NCBI GenBank assembly: GCA_022447225.1 | Contig: JAKVAZ010000001.1 | Location: 341,824-405,823 of the forward strand | Direction: 5' to 3' | Source: Fuerstiella sp. | GTDB taxonomy: Bacteria; Planctomycetota; Planctomycetia; Planctomycetales; Planctomycetaceae | DNA length: 64,000 bases | Part shown: piece by piece, positions 37,257 to 47,099 of the stretch | How positions within the stretch are numbered: position 1 is the first letter of the stretch | Layout: every line of letters starts with the position of its first letter | The notes under the pieces: generated by a model | Seen by the model: the letters and a program-made list of their open reading frames with translations, nothing else | What the model was told of the DNA's origin: nothing | The model's database searches: none | Program-made: the position numbers and the translations under genes

Positions 37257-38567
37257 TCACTGTTCGGCAGAAATGTTTTCCCGAAGGTAGTCAATTGCTG
37301 CGTTCAGCTGACTGTCGGTAAATGCATCCGAATTGTCGTCCTGAGTCGATTCATCCTGGCGCAGAAACTCGCGGCGGTGAAGTGATTCACTCCAGTCACG
37401 AAACTGGGCAATATCGAATTTGTATTCAAAGCCCTCATTCGGCTTAACACCCCAGTCGTCTTCCGGTTTGGCATCCCGCATTCGATGAATGTTGACTCCG
37501 CTGGGACGATGGTAGGACGCCATGGTCAGTTTTAGCTGACTGTTACCGTCTTCCAGGCCAATCACATTCTGCACACTGCCTTTCCCCCAAGTGCGTTCAC
37601 CGATAATGACGGCTCGTTCGTTATCCTGCAGCGCAGCACTCACGACTTCGCTGGCCGAAGCGCTATATCGGTTCACCAGAACTGCCATCGGAAAATCCGG
37701 AAAGGTGTTGGCCGCTTTGGCGTCCCAAGAGCGATCAGCAACGTTGCGTCCCCGGACACTGACAATCCTGCCGCCGGCCAAAAACATGTCACAGATTTCG
37801 ATTGCGACGTCCAGCAGGCCTCCGGGATTGGACCGCAAATCGAGAACCAGTCCTTTCATTCCCTGGTCGATCAGCTGGCTGACCACGTCGTGAACTTCGT
37901 TTGCGGTGTGACGACCGAAGTGAGTTAGATGCACAAATCCAACTTTATCCTGGTCTGAATACATAAAATTCCACTGTTTATCTTCTTTCAGGTGAAAACC
38001 GTAAACAGTCGGAATCTGAATCGCCTCACGTACGATTGTGATCTCGACGGGCTCCTCTCCTTCACCCACATGCAGAACGCTTAGTCGCACAGGGCGGCCT
38101 GCTGGTCCCCGAATCTTTGCAATCGCTTCACGACGTGTCACTCCGTCCAGTGACGTTCCGTCGACTTCCAGAATAATGTCGCCGGACCGCATTCCCGCCC
38201 TGGATGCCGGACCTCCGAGAAGCGGACTCATGACCACAATCCGGTGTCCACCCGGTTCGATGTGCACTCCGATGCCGCCGATTTCCTGTTCGATCGCCCG
38301 ATTGAACTGATCTGTATTTGCAGGCGGAATGTAGGTGGAATACTGATCAAGGTGTTGAATCATGCCTTGAATTGCAGCTTCCATCAGCTCGCGACGATCG
38401 ACATCGGTCACGTAGTTCGATTCAATCTGTTGAAACGATTCCACAAACAGTTTCATGAGCTCATACTGCTCACGGCGGTCGTCGTCCGCGTCATCTGCGC
38501 GGATCGAAACAACGGACGACACTAATATCAGACAGCTAAGGCCTGCTAACAGACTTCGATGCATCAT
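37257..38567 (-). CDS. C-terminal processing peptidase (S41 family) with PDZ domain
   Basis: 436 residues. A signal peptide (MMHRSLLAGLSCLILVSSVV) precedes the S41 N-terminal region. A PDZ domain spans about residues 90-165 (GIGVHIEPGGHRIVVMSPLLGGP, then AGMRSGDIILEVDGTSLDG). The catalytic region contains LVNRYSASASEVVSAAL with the nucleophilic Ser and GERTWGKGSVQ with the general-base Lys, the Ser-Lys dyad of CtpA/Prc. It removes C-terminal peptides from exported proteins. ATG at 38567 or 38564. It is the first gene of the ctp-pgpA-hypothetical set, divergent from the aminotransferase gene by about 185 bp. Confidence 0.93.
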   Translation of the reverse strand: MMHRSLLAGLSCLILVSSVVSIRADDADDDRREQYELMKLFVESFQQIESNYVTDVDRRELMEAAIQGMIQHLDQYSTYIPPANTDQFNRAIEQEIGGIGVHIEPGGHRIVVMSPLLGGPASRAGMRSGDIILEVDGTSLDGVTRREAIAKIRGPAGRPVRLSVLHVGEGEEPVEITIVREAIQIPTVYGFHLKEDKQWNFMYSDQDKVGFVHLTHFGRHTANEVHDVVSQLIDQGMKGLVLDLRSNPGGLLDVAIEICDMFLAGGRIVSVRGRNVADRSWDAKAANTFPDFPMAVLVNRYSASASEVVSAALQDNERAVIIGERTWGKGSVQNVIGLEDGNSQLKLTMASYHRPSGVNIHRMRDAKPEDDWGVKPNEGFEYKFDIAQFRDWSESLHRREFLRQDESTQDDNSDAFTDSQLNAAIDYLRENISAEQ

Positions 38568-38753
38568 TCTTTTCCAAACAGCGGGATGACAGGACGACCG
38601 TCTCTCTGCAGCCCCTGCAACCGGCCAGCCGCTGACTACAGGATCTCACGCAAAAGCAACCACCAGTGCAAACAACGCGCCGCACGATGAAACTCAGGAT
38701 AGTCCATGATGCGGGGGCGGGTCGAGTGTCCTTTGGCAGAGAAGGCTTTCGTA

Positions 38754-39662
38754 ATGACTGATCGGTCACCGCTTGCATGGCAGAATGGTCGGCAGATTTT
38801 GTATTCTGAGGCGGCCGTGCCGGTCTGGGACCTGGGTGTGGTTGCCGGAGCCACCATCTCTGAAATGGGGCGAACCTATCGCCACCAGCCGTTTGGTGTG
38901 CACCGCCATCTGGCACGACTGACAGCGTCCTGTCGTGAACTTGGGTTTCTTCTGCCATATTCTGAATCAGAACTGGCCGACGCAGCTTCTGCAATCGTTC
39001 AGGCAAATACTCGATGTCTGGACGAAAAAGAGGATTTGGGAATTGTTTGGTTTGTGACAGCGGGAGCAAACCCGACTTACGTGTCAGACGACATGCTCAT
39101 GGAGCCAGTTGTGTGCGTACACACATTCAGGCTTCCGTTCCACCTCTGGCAGGACGCCGTTCTGACCGGTGCCAGGCTGACAATTCCTGCACAACTACAG
39201 TTGCCGGACTCGTCATTTCCCGTGCAGCACAAGACACGTAATCGGCTCCACTGGTGGCTTGCCGACCGGGCAGCAGCCGAAAGCCGACCGGGTTCACGTG
39301 CCCTGCTGATTGACGGGAACGGCCACCTGACTGAGACCAGTACAGCGTGTTTCTTTGCAGTTGTTGACGAAACGGTGTTGACACCCCGGACTGGGGTCCT
39401 TCGCAGTACGACTCGCGATGTCCTGCAGGGTCTCTGCGGTCGCATGGGTATTCGCTTTCGCATGACCGAACTTCCGGCTGACCAAATCGGCAACTTTCAC
39501 GAAGCATTTCTGTCATCGACGCCGTGCGGACTGCTGCCGGTGGTTTCGATTGACGAACACTGTTTACCCGGCCCTGACGGTCCGATGATCCGTCGGCTGC
39601 AGTCTGAGTGGACCCGACTGACGAGCGTGGACACATTCCTGCAGATCCTGCATTCACAGTAG
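38754..39662 (+). CDS. Class IV PLP aminotransferase (branched-chain aminotransferase / aminodeoxychorismate lyase family)
   Basis: About 302 residues of fold-type IV. The N-terminal RQILYSEAAVPVWDLGVVAGATISEMGRTY and FGVHRHLARL motifs match. The PLP lysine lies in SFPVQHKTRNRLHWW near residue 165, and the C-terminal LTETSTACFFAVVDETVLTP motif marks the family. It may be a branched-chain amino acid transaminase, a D-amino acid aminotransferase or an aminodeoxychorismate lyase; sequence alone does not tell which. The ATG at 38754 has AGAAGG upstream at about 8 nt. It is divergent from the protease gene and overlaps the convergent serine hydrolase by 9 bp. Confidence 0.84.
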   Translation: MTDRSPLAWQNGRQILYSEAAVPVWDLGVVAGATISEMGRTYRHQPFGVHRHLARLTASCRELGFLLPYSESELADAASAIVQANTRCLDEKEDLGIVWFVTAGANPTYVSDDMLMEPVVCVHTFRLPFHLWQDAVLTGARLTIPAQLQLPDSSFPVQHKTRNRLHWWLADRAAAESRPGSRALLIDGNGHLTETSTACFFAVVDETVLTPRTGVLRSTTRDVLQGLCGRMGIRFRMTELPADQIGNFHEAFLSSTPCGLLPVVSIDEHCLPGPDGPMIRRLQSEWTRLTSVDTFLQILHSQ

Positions 39663-40730
39663 AGTTGCGGCAACTGCGTTCGACAGACGCTGCAGGGTAA
39701 ATCGACTTTGCTCGAAGGGTGTCGATGTCAGAATGACGACGTAGGTTTGTGATCGTGGATCCAGCCAGAAAATCGTACCTGTGGCTCCCCAGTGGCCAAC
39801 GGCCGATTGAGGCACGAGGTCACCGAAGCTGGCGGAATGTTCCGGCCAGGCATAACGCCAGCCGTATCCCCACGGTCGCTTTTGCCATGTCTGTTCCGGC
39901 AGGTCGAACAGGTGTCGTGTCTGTTCGGAAGCCAAAGCATTGATTGCAGCGGGTGTCAGGACGGACTGTCCGTTCTCGCCGGTACCGCCACGGAGCATCA
40001 TACGACAGAATTTTCCCAGGTCGGAAGCCGTCGTTAACAGTCCGCCCCACGGAGCGCCAAGACGTCTCCAATAAGGACTGTTCCAGTCCCAGTTTGGTGC
40101 GTCCTGCTGCCAAGGAGGGAGAATACACGGAACAGCTGTTTGCAGAAGATCATCACGGTCCGCGGGAATTCCCAGCCAGCTGTCATTCATCTTAGATGGA
40201 AGAAATATTTGAGTCCGCAATACCTCCGGCAGCGGCAGGCCGGTCGCCCGACTGATGATTTCTCCGAGAAGCAAAAAACCCATACTGCTGTAGCGACAGT
40301 CTGACCCGGGAGTGAAGTCAGTTCCGTGCTGACCGACTTGATTCAAAAAAATCGGCAGACCGGCCTGTGATTTCCGCAGTCTCTCGTTTTCCGGCAACTG
40401 ATCCGGCAGGCCGCATGTATGCGTTAACAGATGACGGATGGTGATTCGCCGGAAGGAAGTGGACGGCAGTTCGCCCAGACGGTCGGTGACACGTTCGGAA
40501 AGTGAGAAGCGTCCTTCGCCAACCAGCTTCAGCGCCATAGTGGCCACGATTGATTTGGTAATACTGGCTACCAGAAACAGCTGGCTGCCTGGAGGTCTGT
40601 TGTGGTGAGAAAAACCATGCGAAAACTGCAGAGGACTTCCGGAAACACCACCGGCTTGCACCTCAACATACGGCAGCTGTGCTTCGTCAATGATCGGCTG
40701 CAGCTTCGAGCTGAGGTCGGTTACTGCCAA
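39654..40730 (-). CDS. Serine hydrolase of the class C beta-lactamase / penicillin-binding protein-like family
   Basis: 358 residues. The S-x-x-K nucleophile is SITK at residues 56-59, the Tyr motif is near residue 148 (CRYSSMG), and the third motif is HWGATG in the last quarter, which replaces the usual KTG. The TIRHLLTHTCGLPDQ motif is typical of the esterase/EstB-like group rather than true beta-lactamases. No signal peptide is visible, so a cytoplasmic esterase or peptidase-like role is likely. The start is a TTG at 40730 with a GGAG ribosome site 7 nt upstream. It overlaps the upstream DUF457 gene end by 10 bp, suggesting coupled translation. Confidence 0.85.
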   Translation of the reverse strand: MAVTDLSSKLQPIIDEAQLPYVEVQAGGVSGSPLQFSHGFSHHNRPPGSQLFLVASITKSIVATMALKLVGEGRFSLSERVTDRLGELPSTSFRRITIRHLLTHTCGLPDQLPENERLRKSQAGLPIFLNQVGQHGTDFTPGSDCRYSSMGFLLLGEIISRATGLPLPEVLRTQIFLPSKMNDSWLGIPADRDDLLQTAVPCILPPWQQDAPNWDWNSPYWRRLGAPWGGLLTTASDLGKFCRMMLRGGTGENGQSVLTPAAINALASEQTRHLFDLPEQTWQKRPWGYGWRYAWPEHSASFGDLVPQSAVGHWGATGTIFWLDPRSQTYVVILTSTPFEQSRFTLQRLSNAVAATLL

Positions 40731-41464
40731 CGGGTTTCTCCAGGTTCATCGACCATCCGGTATTCCGGCGCATCTTTCAGTTCGTTTGTAATCGTCAGGA
40801 CTTCCGGTACCGGTTCTTCAGTCAGTTGTTTCAGAACATCTGCGCTGTTGAGAGACGCCCAGGTCAGGAAGATCAGCAGGCCGAGTGTGAATCCATTCGG
40901 CAATGGTTCCCTGCCCATCATTTTTAACGCGCTTCCTGCGGATTTTTTCAGTTTGATCCGCACGCCGTTCCACTGCACGCTGTAAACCTCATCAAGGACC
41001 AGATGTGACAGGAAACCGATCCCCACACCTACGGCCATGAGCAGCCGCACTCGTAGTTCTTCGCTGTAGTAGCACAGGAACGTGAGTTCCGACGCGATCA
41101 AAAGTGCCGGAATACTGTGGAACATTCCGCGATGAACGGTCAGTTTTCCAAGGACATACGGTGCACCATAGCGCACTGCTCCGTACATCAGCAGTGATAC
41201 CAGCATGGCCCGATCTCCGGCGATACCAAACGAGGTGGAGTGCTGAAACACCAGCATTGGTGCAACAGCTGCCGTTACTCCCGATAATTCCCGAACAGGG
41301 CGACCGGTTTCTGAATCAAGGTCGGGCAGCATTCCGGCGATCCAGGTAAGAATCGAGGCAATCGCAGCCTGGACAGCGGAATACTTGAACAGGAAGATCG
41401 CGGCGAGTGCGTATCCCAGGCCCATCATGCCGCTGACGCTGATATGTTCACGATAGCCGGCCAA
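40721..41464 (-). CDS. Membrane-bound metal-dependent hydrolase (DUF457)
   Basis: About 247 residues with several hydrophobic helices. The family hallmarks are LPDLDSETGRPV (Asp-rich metal motif), HRGMFHSIPALLIASEL and GFLSHLVLDEVYSVQW. Members resemble YdjM and are proposed metal-dependent phospholipid or membrane hydrolases; a biochemical role is unproven. The frame is open to a GTG at 41548, but I chose the TTG at 41464 because the family usually begins close to AGYREHISVSGMMG and an AGGA lies about 10 nt before it. The soluble C-terminus (AGSALKMMGREP...) extends past the last helix. It overlaps the serine hydrolase start by 10 bp. Confidence 0.78.
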   Translation of the reverse strand: MAGYREHISVSGMMGLGYALAAIFLFKYSAVQAAIASILTWIAGMLPDLDSETGRPVRELSGVTAAVAPMLVFQHSTSFGIAGDRAMLVSLLMYGAVRYGAPYVLGKLTVHRGMFHSIPALLIASELTFLCYYSEELRVRLLMAVGVGIGFLSHLVLDEVYSVQWNGVRIKLKKSAGSALKMMGREPLPNGFTLGLLIFLTWASLNSADVLKQLTEEPVPEVLTITNELKDAPEYRMVDEPGETRWQ

Positions 41465-41965
41465 CTCTGGTGATCCTGACACAGAAGACGATGTGGTCTG
41501 TTCCAAAAACAGTGCGGTGTTCGACAGGTGATGCAAGAAAATGATCACATCGGGTTAGCGACCGCGCTGGAGGTGTCAGCTCTCTGTGACACTTTTCCGG
41601 ACCCGGCAACCACTATGGATTTTCGAAGGGCGTTGAGTAATTCAACGTCCGACATCCGTAACTGGAGACCGGTGACTGAAAAGAGTTGACGGTGTCCGGG
41701 GATGGTTCCGGCCGGAACAGCCAAAACAGCTGGCACAGATACAAATAGTACCTGCTGACCAACTCATTGTGACCGAAGAAATCGGCTCTCACACAGTCTT
41801 ATGCCGACCGCTGGGCGGGGCAGCATTGCCGGATCGGCAGATTCTGCCGCTCAGGCGGCAAACATCCGATAAACGTTTCATAGTGCAGGGACAGGCAGGC
41901 TGCGTTTCGTGATCCGCCTCGTCAAACTCGTGAGACCTGACACACACGCGCTGTCTTTCCGGCGT
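41465..41965. other. Intergenic gap, possible longer 5' end of the DUF457 gene
   Basis: The open frame of the DUF457 gene reaches 41548. A 63-codon open frame (41545-41736, minus) ends in a GTGA overlap with that GTG but looks non-coding. Nothing else is recognised. Confidence 0.35.
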
Positions 41966-43618
41966 CTATTGCTGACTCAATGCCTGACCACGAAGCCCGG
42001 TGCTCAGCGATGTGCTGACCGGATGATTTAGCCCGTTTACCAGCAACAGCCCGTCAATTGTTGCATCGGCCACCGCTGCTTTGGAACGAGCATCAACGTA
42101 CTCGATGCTGGCGTCATACAATGCCCGTCGTGCTGTCAGCACACGCAAAAAATTGTATTCGCCGCCGGCCTGTGCCTGCTTCATCAGGTTAAGAGTCTCT
42201 TTGGCCTTGGGAAGGATGACGTCCCGGTATTGTTCAACAGCAGATTTGGCGGACTGATAATCAAGCATTTGCACAGTAAGGTCGCGGCGAATCTGCATTT
42301 TCAGGCGGCGAATATTCTGTGTTGCTTCGCAATATTCGGCCCAGGCTGCATGAACATTTCCCTGATTCCTGTTGTGGACCGGAATTGGAATACTCAACTG
42401 GACATTGGCGTAAGCACTATCTGTTTCGGCGTCGTGTCCAGTTCCCAGTCGAGCCGTAATATTGGGTATTTTTTGAACCTGCTGGCGTCTGAGATTGGCC
42501 TGCGCACGGCTAACCCGATGACGAGCGGCAGTGAATTGCGGACTGTGTGCCAGCAGTTCTGCCAGCGTATTATCGAGATCCATCGTCCGGCTGCTTAATT
42601 CAAGGTTTCCCTGCAGCGTTTGGCGTGCAAGATTCGGCAAACCGACCACGACTGCGAGTTGTTGCCAGGCAGCTTCCCGCTGTAATTCTGTTTGTTTAAT
42701 TGCAAGGTCAACCTGACTCAGCTGAATTTCGGATTGCAGAATATCAGGCCGACCGGCAAATTTGGCAGCGACTCGTTGCCGGGAAATTCGGACACCCTGC
42801 CGCGCAACTTGGCGAAATGCATGCATGAGATCCAGTCGCTGCTCTGCCACCAGAACTGTTATGTAATGCAGCCGGACATCTGTCAGAACACGCTGACGCT
42901 GAATGTTTTTGCTCCAGCGAAGCATTTGAACTTCGTGACCAACCACCTGTCGATTCCATGCCAGCTTCTCACCGCGCACAAACATTTGAGACACAAACAG
43001 GCCGTGAAGTCCTGCCGACCCCCCATTGCCGATTTCTTCTGCAGAATATCCCAACGTTGGGTTTGGCCTCAGTCCGGTCTGATTGTGAATACCATCAGCT
43101 CTGCCGGCGGCAGCGGATGCCTGCTGAATTGCCGGATTATTTTGGAGAGCCAGATCCTGCAAAGTACTGAGCGTCCATGAGCCGGACGGTTCGGTGACGG
43201 GATCCGCCCGGTAGGTGTCGACGACCGGTGAAGTAGCCGCCGCAGTTATTTCGGCAGAATCGCATACGATGGAATTAGAGACCGGGACGACTGCCGCGGG
43301 ATCCGGACCACCGTCGAACGCAGCTGCTGACGGGGCTTCGATCACAGGATTGGAGAGAGTGGTTACGGTTGTCAGTATTTGATGAATCGGAACCTGATCA
43401 ACATCAAGGCCGACCTCAACATCACTGACGGTGTCAGTCACCGGAGACCGGCCGCGATCATGATATCGATCAACGGAAACAGACGGTTCGGTGGCCGGAA
43501 TCAGACCAGATACACACCCTGTCAGCAGGCATACCACAGGAATCAGTCCGCAGCGAAAACAGATTCGGCGAATCAATTTGAGAATGACTTTTGCCGGACT
43601 ATTTGGAGCAGCATCCAT
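41966..43618 (-). CDS. TolC-family outer-membrane efflux lipoprotein
   Basis: About 550 residues. The N-terminus carries a lipobox (VCLLTGC, Cys35), so lipid anchoring after export is likely. A long non-conserved segment rich in Pro/Ser/Val (about 36-170) precedes two OEP/TolC repeats of coiled-coil helices: LQDLALQNNPAIQQASAAAG...NQTGLRPNPTLGYS and LAELLAHSPQFTAARHRVSRAQANLRRQQ...IPNITARLG. It forms the outer-membrane exit duct of a tripartite efflux or type I secretion pump, but no inner-membrane partner or adaptor is encoded in this window. The ATG at 43618 is preferred over the GTG at 43672. The upstream region carries a 9-bp tandem repeat. Confidence 0.86.
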   Translation of the reverse strand: MDAAPNSPAKVILKLIRRICFRCGLIPVVCLLTGCVSGLIPATEPSVSVDRYHDRGRSPVTDTVSDVEVGLDVDQVPIHQILTTVTTLSNPVIEAPSAAAFDGGPDPAAVVPVSNSIVCDSAEITAAATSPVVDTYRADPVTEPSGSWTLSTLQDLALQNNPAIQQASAAAGRADGIHNQTGLRPNPTLGYSAEEIGNGGSAGLHGLFVSQMFVRGEKLAWNRQVVGHEVQMLRWSKNIQRQRVLTDVRLHYITVLVAEQRLDLMHAFRQVARQGVRISRQRVAAKFAGRPDILQSEIQLSQVDLAIKQTELQREAAWQQLAVVVGLPNLARQTLQGNLELSSRTMDLDNTLAELLAHSPQFTAARHRVSRAQANLRRQQVQKIPNITARLGTGHDAETDSAYANVQLSIPIPVHNRNQGNVHAAWAEYCEATQNIRRLKMQIRRDLTVQMLDYQSAKSAVEQYRDVILPKAKETLNLMKQAQAGGEYNFLRVLTARRALYDASIEYVDARSKAAVADATIDGLLLVNGLNHPVSTSLSTGLRGQALSQQ

Positions 43619-43914
43619 GCTTAAGAACTCATTTCTCAGGCCGAGACAGTGTTGACATCCTGTCCATCGCACCCGAGATTGGCTGTTATCGCTGTTATCG
43701 CTGTTATCGCTGTTATCGGTTTAATCCTCCTGTCAGGGTGCATCAGTAAAGATGTGCACCGATGACTACTACAACCGTCACAGATTCACTCAAAGTGTCC
43801 CGAATACAGGCAGGACTCGCTGTTGACCCCGTCTCAACGGGTCGCCAGAATCCCCGCATGCCTCTGCTCTGTTCACAATAATGCTGACACGATGTCGCTT
43901 TCATCTTATGCCGG
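43619..43914. promoter_or_regulatory. Divergent promoter region of the TolC-family gene and murE
   Basis: About 296 bp between the minus-strand TolC gene and the plus-strand murE gene. It must carry both promoters and includes the 9-bp tandem repeat at 43682-43717. No specific boxes are assigned. Confidence 0.4.
43682..43717. repeat. 9-bp tandem repeat, four copies
   Basis: GCTGTTATC is repeated four times exactly, head to tail, between the TolC-family gene and murE. The number of such units can change by slippage, which would alter promoter spacing or a leader. Confidence 0.92.
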
Positions 43915-45456
43915 ATGGTCGGAATGATTCCGCACTTCATTCACGTTCAGGCCTGTCTCCCCAACGCCAGATTTCTTCCAGACCGTCCGATCCTGGTTGC
44001 ACAAATCAGCTGTGACAGCCGTCAGGTCCCTCCTGGCTGTGCATTTGTGGCGATTCCGGGTACCAGGTCAGACGGTCATCAGTTTATCGGTGATGCGATT
44101 GCCGCCGGAGCGACAGCGGTTGTCGTGGAGCATCCTCAGGCTGACCTTGCGGTGCCGCAGATCGTGGTGGAGTCTACTCGACGAGCGTGGAATCAACTCT
44201 GCATGGCGGTGCATGGCAACCCACACCGTCACCTCAGTATTGCCGGAATCACCGGGACCAACGGTAAGACAACATCCGCCTGGCTGCTGAGAAACATCCT
44301 CACCGCAGCCGGGCATTCTGCCGGGATGATCGGCACGGTCGAATACAATGATGGGCGGCAGCGACTTCCGGCCTGTTTGACCACACCGGATGCTGAGATA
44401 CAGGCGCCATTGATGGCATCGATGCTGACTCACGGGCTGCGACATTGTGTGATGGAAGTCAGCAGCCACGCCATTCAACAGGATCGGTGCAGTGCCGTTC
44501 AGCTGGCCGCAGCTGCGATTACCAATATCACTGATGATCACATGGATTATCATCGGACACCGGCCGCCTACCGTGCGGCTAAAGCTCGTATCGCCGGACT
44601 CCTGCACTGCGACGCTCCGCTGCTGGTGAACGGTGACGACATGAATAGTCGAAAAATGCTCGATGACACACATTTTACGTGTCCCGTCATTATTTTTGGC
44701 CGGCAGGCTCCGTCGGAGCTGCGGTATACGGTACTGACCCGGACGCACCGTTCGCAGCGGCTGCACCTGGAACTGGCTCAGGGCGATGTCACTGTCCGAG
44801 TACGAATGATTGGCGACCACAACGCAGCCAACTGTATGGTGGCTGCCGGACTTGCCGAGCAAATGGGAATCAGCCTGCCGGCGATTGCATCAGGTCTTGA
44901 AGCGACACAGGAGGTGCCAGGACGCCTTGAGCGAATCGATGAAGGGCAGCCGTTTCAGGTGTTTGTTGACTATGCTCATACGCCGGACGCTCTGCGAAAC
45001 TGCCTCACGACGGTCCGGGAATTCACGCATGGTAATCTGATTTGCGTGTTTGGGGCGGGCGGAGATCGTGATCAGGTCAAGCGACCGGCGATGGCAAAGG
45101 CGGCGGCAGCAGCCGACCATGTGTTCCTGACATCAGATAATCCTCGTCATGAATCGCCAGCGCGGATCATTAGCGACATTCTGAAAGGGTTTTCGACTCG
45201 GCGACATGTCGAAGTTGAAACCGACAGAAAAGAGGCGATTCGCCGTGCTTTGTACATTGCTCAACCTGGCGATGCCGTGGTCCTGACCGGTAAAGGACAC
45301 GAAAAATCGCAGGTGATTGGTGCCCGGTCCGTTGACTTTGACGATTGTCAGGTCGCCGGCCGGATCCTGAGAGAACTCATCGGTTTACCTCAGGTTGTCA
45401 ATGCTGATCAGCACGGCGTACCAGTGTCACCAGGAGTGCTTACCTCTCCAGTGTGA
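43915..45456 (+). CDS. murE: UDP-N-acetylmuramoyl-L-alanyl-D-glutamate ligase, probably meso-diaminopimelate type
   Basis: 513 residues. It adds the third amino acid to the peptidoglycan stem. The ATP site is GITGTNGKTTSAW near residue 112. The central LTTPDAEIQAPL and VMEVSSHAIQQDR (conserved substrate and carbamylated-lysine region) follow, then the C-terminal FVDYAHTPDAL and FGAGGDRDQVKRPAM. The motif TSDNPRHESP carries DNPR, the signature for meso-diaminopimelate. It is followed at 13 bp by murF. A functional peptidoglycan pathway in this planctomycete is therefore supported. The ATG at 43915 is used. Confidence 0.95.
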   Translation: MVGMIPHFIHVQACLPNARFLPDRPILVAQISCDSRQVPPGCAFVAIPGTRSDGHQFIGDAIAAGATAVVVEHPQADLAVPQIVVESTRRAWNQLCMAVHGNPHRHLSIAGITGTNGKTTSAWLLRNILTAAGHSAGMIGTVEYNDGRQRLPACLTTPDAEIQAPLMASMLTHGLRHCVMEVSSHAIQQDRCSAVQLAAAAITNITDDHMDYHRTPAAYRAAKARIAGLLHCDAPLLVNGDDMNSRKMLDDTHFTCPVIIFGRQAPSELRYTVLTRTHRSQRLHLELAQGDVTVRVRMIGDHNAANCMVAAGLAEQMGISLPAIASGLEATQEVPGRLERIDEGQPFQVFVDYAHTPDALRNCLTTVREFTHGNLICVFGAGGDRDQVKRPAMAKAAAAADHVFLTSDNPRHESPARIISDILKGFSTRRHVEVETDRKEAIRRALYIAQPGDAVVLTGKGHEKSQVIGARSVDFDDCQVAGRILRELIGLPQVVNADQHGVPVSPGVLTSPV

Positions 45457-45469
45457 GTCCTGAAGTTCA

Positions 45470-46858
45470 ATGTTTGCACAGACGATTCAGCAATTTTGTG
45501 AAATGACAGGATCCCGTTACATCGGTGACCTGTCATTAGACACCACGATCGACAGTGTCGTGATTGACAGCCGGCAGGCCGGACCACGCAGCTTGTTCTT
45601 TGCACTTCCAGGATCGCGAACCCACGGTATTCATTTTGCGAGTTCGGCGCGGACGAGGGGAGCGATTGTTGTTGCTGATGAGGAGTCCGCCGGGGAACAC
45701 GGCGGGTCGATGATCGTCACAGCAAACCCGCTCCGTGCTCTGCAGCAACTGGCGAGTTTTAATCGTCGGCAGTCGGATGCTCTGACGATCGGTATCACCG
45801 GCAGTGTCGGTAAAACGACCACTCGGCGATTACTCACCTCCGTACTCTCACCAGTGTACCGCGGGGTTCAGAGTCCGGCCAACTACAATAATGAACTGGG
45901 AGTACCGCTCAGTGTTTTGCAAATAGAAGACGAGACAGAATTTGCGGTGATTGAAATGGGCGCGCGCAAAGCGGGCGATATCACCGAACTGTGTGAGATA
46001 GCTCTGCCGGAATTCGCTGTTGTCACCTGTGTTGCACCGTCTCATCTGAGTAGTTTTGATTCGATCAGGACAATTGCACGCACCAAACAGGAACTGATCG
46101 AATCACTGGACACAGACGGCATCGCGTTTCTCAACGCTGATGATCGTCACGTACTGGCTATGCGCGATTCGGCCGTCTGCCGGGTCATCACCTATGGTCG
46201 GTCGTCTGAGGCGGACCGGCGTTATGAAATTGTGGATGTCTCGAATACACAACTGGTGCTGCAGACGGGTGGCCATGAATTTTGCGCTCAGATCTGTGGA
46301 CAACATCAAAGCAGCGGTCTTGCTGTGAGCATTGCTGTTGCTCAGGAACTTGGACTGTCCGCCCGTGACATCCAGGCCGGCCTTGATGAGTTTGAACCGG
46401 CATCGGGTCGCACCGTGCTGCATAAAGTCAACGGTATCGACGTCATCGATGATACTTATAACGCGAATCCGACAAGCGTGCGGGCCGCGATTCTGCTGCT
46501 GGACCAATGGACAACGCCCGGTTGTAAAACCTTTGTCCTTGGTGACATGCTGGATCTTGGTGAACAGACGGCAGAACTGCACTTTGCAATTGGTGTTGTG
46601 CTGTCACAGACGCAGATCAATCATGCTGTTGCCTACGGAAAATATGCACGTGATGTCGCCGACGGTTTTTTGTCTGCCGGAGGCAGTCTGAGTCGCATTT
46701 CCGTGTTTGACAGCGAAGCGGTGCTGCTGAGTATCCTTGACTGCCTGGTTGATCACGGCGATGTGCTTCTGGTGAAAGGTTCACGAGGCATGGCGATGGA
46801 ACGTATTGTGGAAGGAATTCGTGAGTTGTCAGCGGATTCACTGCAGCACGCCGCTTAG
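45470..46858 (+). CDS. murF: UDP-N-acetylmuramoyl-tripeptide--D-alanyl-D-alanine ligase
   Basis: 462 residues. It adds D-Ala-D-Ala to the peptidoglycan precursor. The ATP site is GITGSVGKTTTRR near residue 106, followed by SPANYNNELGVPLSVL and FAVIEMGARKAGDI. The C-terminal DDTYNANPTSVRAAILLL and FVLGDMLDLGEQ segments match MurF. It starts 13 bp after the murE stop and is surely co-transcribed with it. The usual following genes (mraY, murD) are not next to it; a 241-bp gap leads to a phosphoglycerate mutase gene. Confidence 0.95.
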   Translation: MFAQTIQQFCEMTGSRYIGDLSLDTTIDSVVIDSRQAGPRSLFFALPGSRTHGIHFASSARTRGAIVVADEESAGEHGGSMIVTANPLRALQQLASFNRRQSDALTIGITGSVGKTTTRRLLTSVLSPVYRGVQSPANYNNELGVPLSVLQIEDETEFAVIEMGARKAGDITELCEIALPEFAVVTCVAPSHLSSFDSIRTIARTKQELIESLDTDGIAFLNADDRHVLAMRDSAVCRVITYGRSSEADRRYEIVDVSNTQLVLQTGGHEFCAQICGQHQSSGLAVSIAVAQELGLSARDIQAGLDEFEPASGRTVLHKVNGIDVIDDTYNANPTSVRAAILLLDQWTTPGCKTFVLGDMLDLGEQTAELHFAIGVVLSQTQINHAVAYGKYARDVADGFLSAGGSLSRISVFDSEAVLLSILDCLVDHGDVLLVKGSRGMAMERIVEGIRELSADSLQHAA

Positions 46859-47099
46859 CCGGTTTTTCATGTCGGGATTCCGGAAACGTCTGCGCAGCGA
46901 CTCGTCCGGCTGTACCTCGCTTGCCACGGTCTGCCCGGAATCGGTACGTTGTGTTGAATCGAAGTGTGGTCAAAACCACGCCGGACGTCGATGACGGTTT
47001 ATTCAGCGGCGCCACTGTTCATCCCCTGCTGCACAACGCGTCTCTCCATGAGAGCGTCAGGCATCAGCGGTTTTCTCAGCCACGATCCCCGGACTCATC

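Noticed and set aside
41545-41736. 63-codon frame ending in a GTGA overlap with the longest DUF457 start
   Set aside because: The overlap looks like translational coupling, but the peptide has no conserved features and the DUF457 protein more likely starts further in, at 41464.
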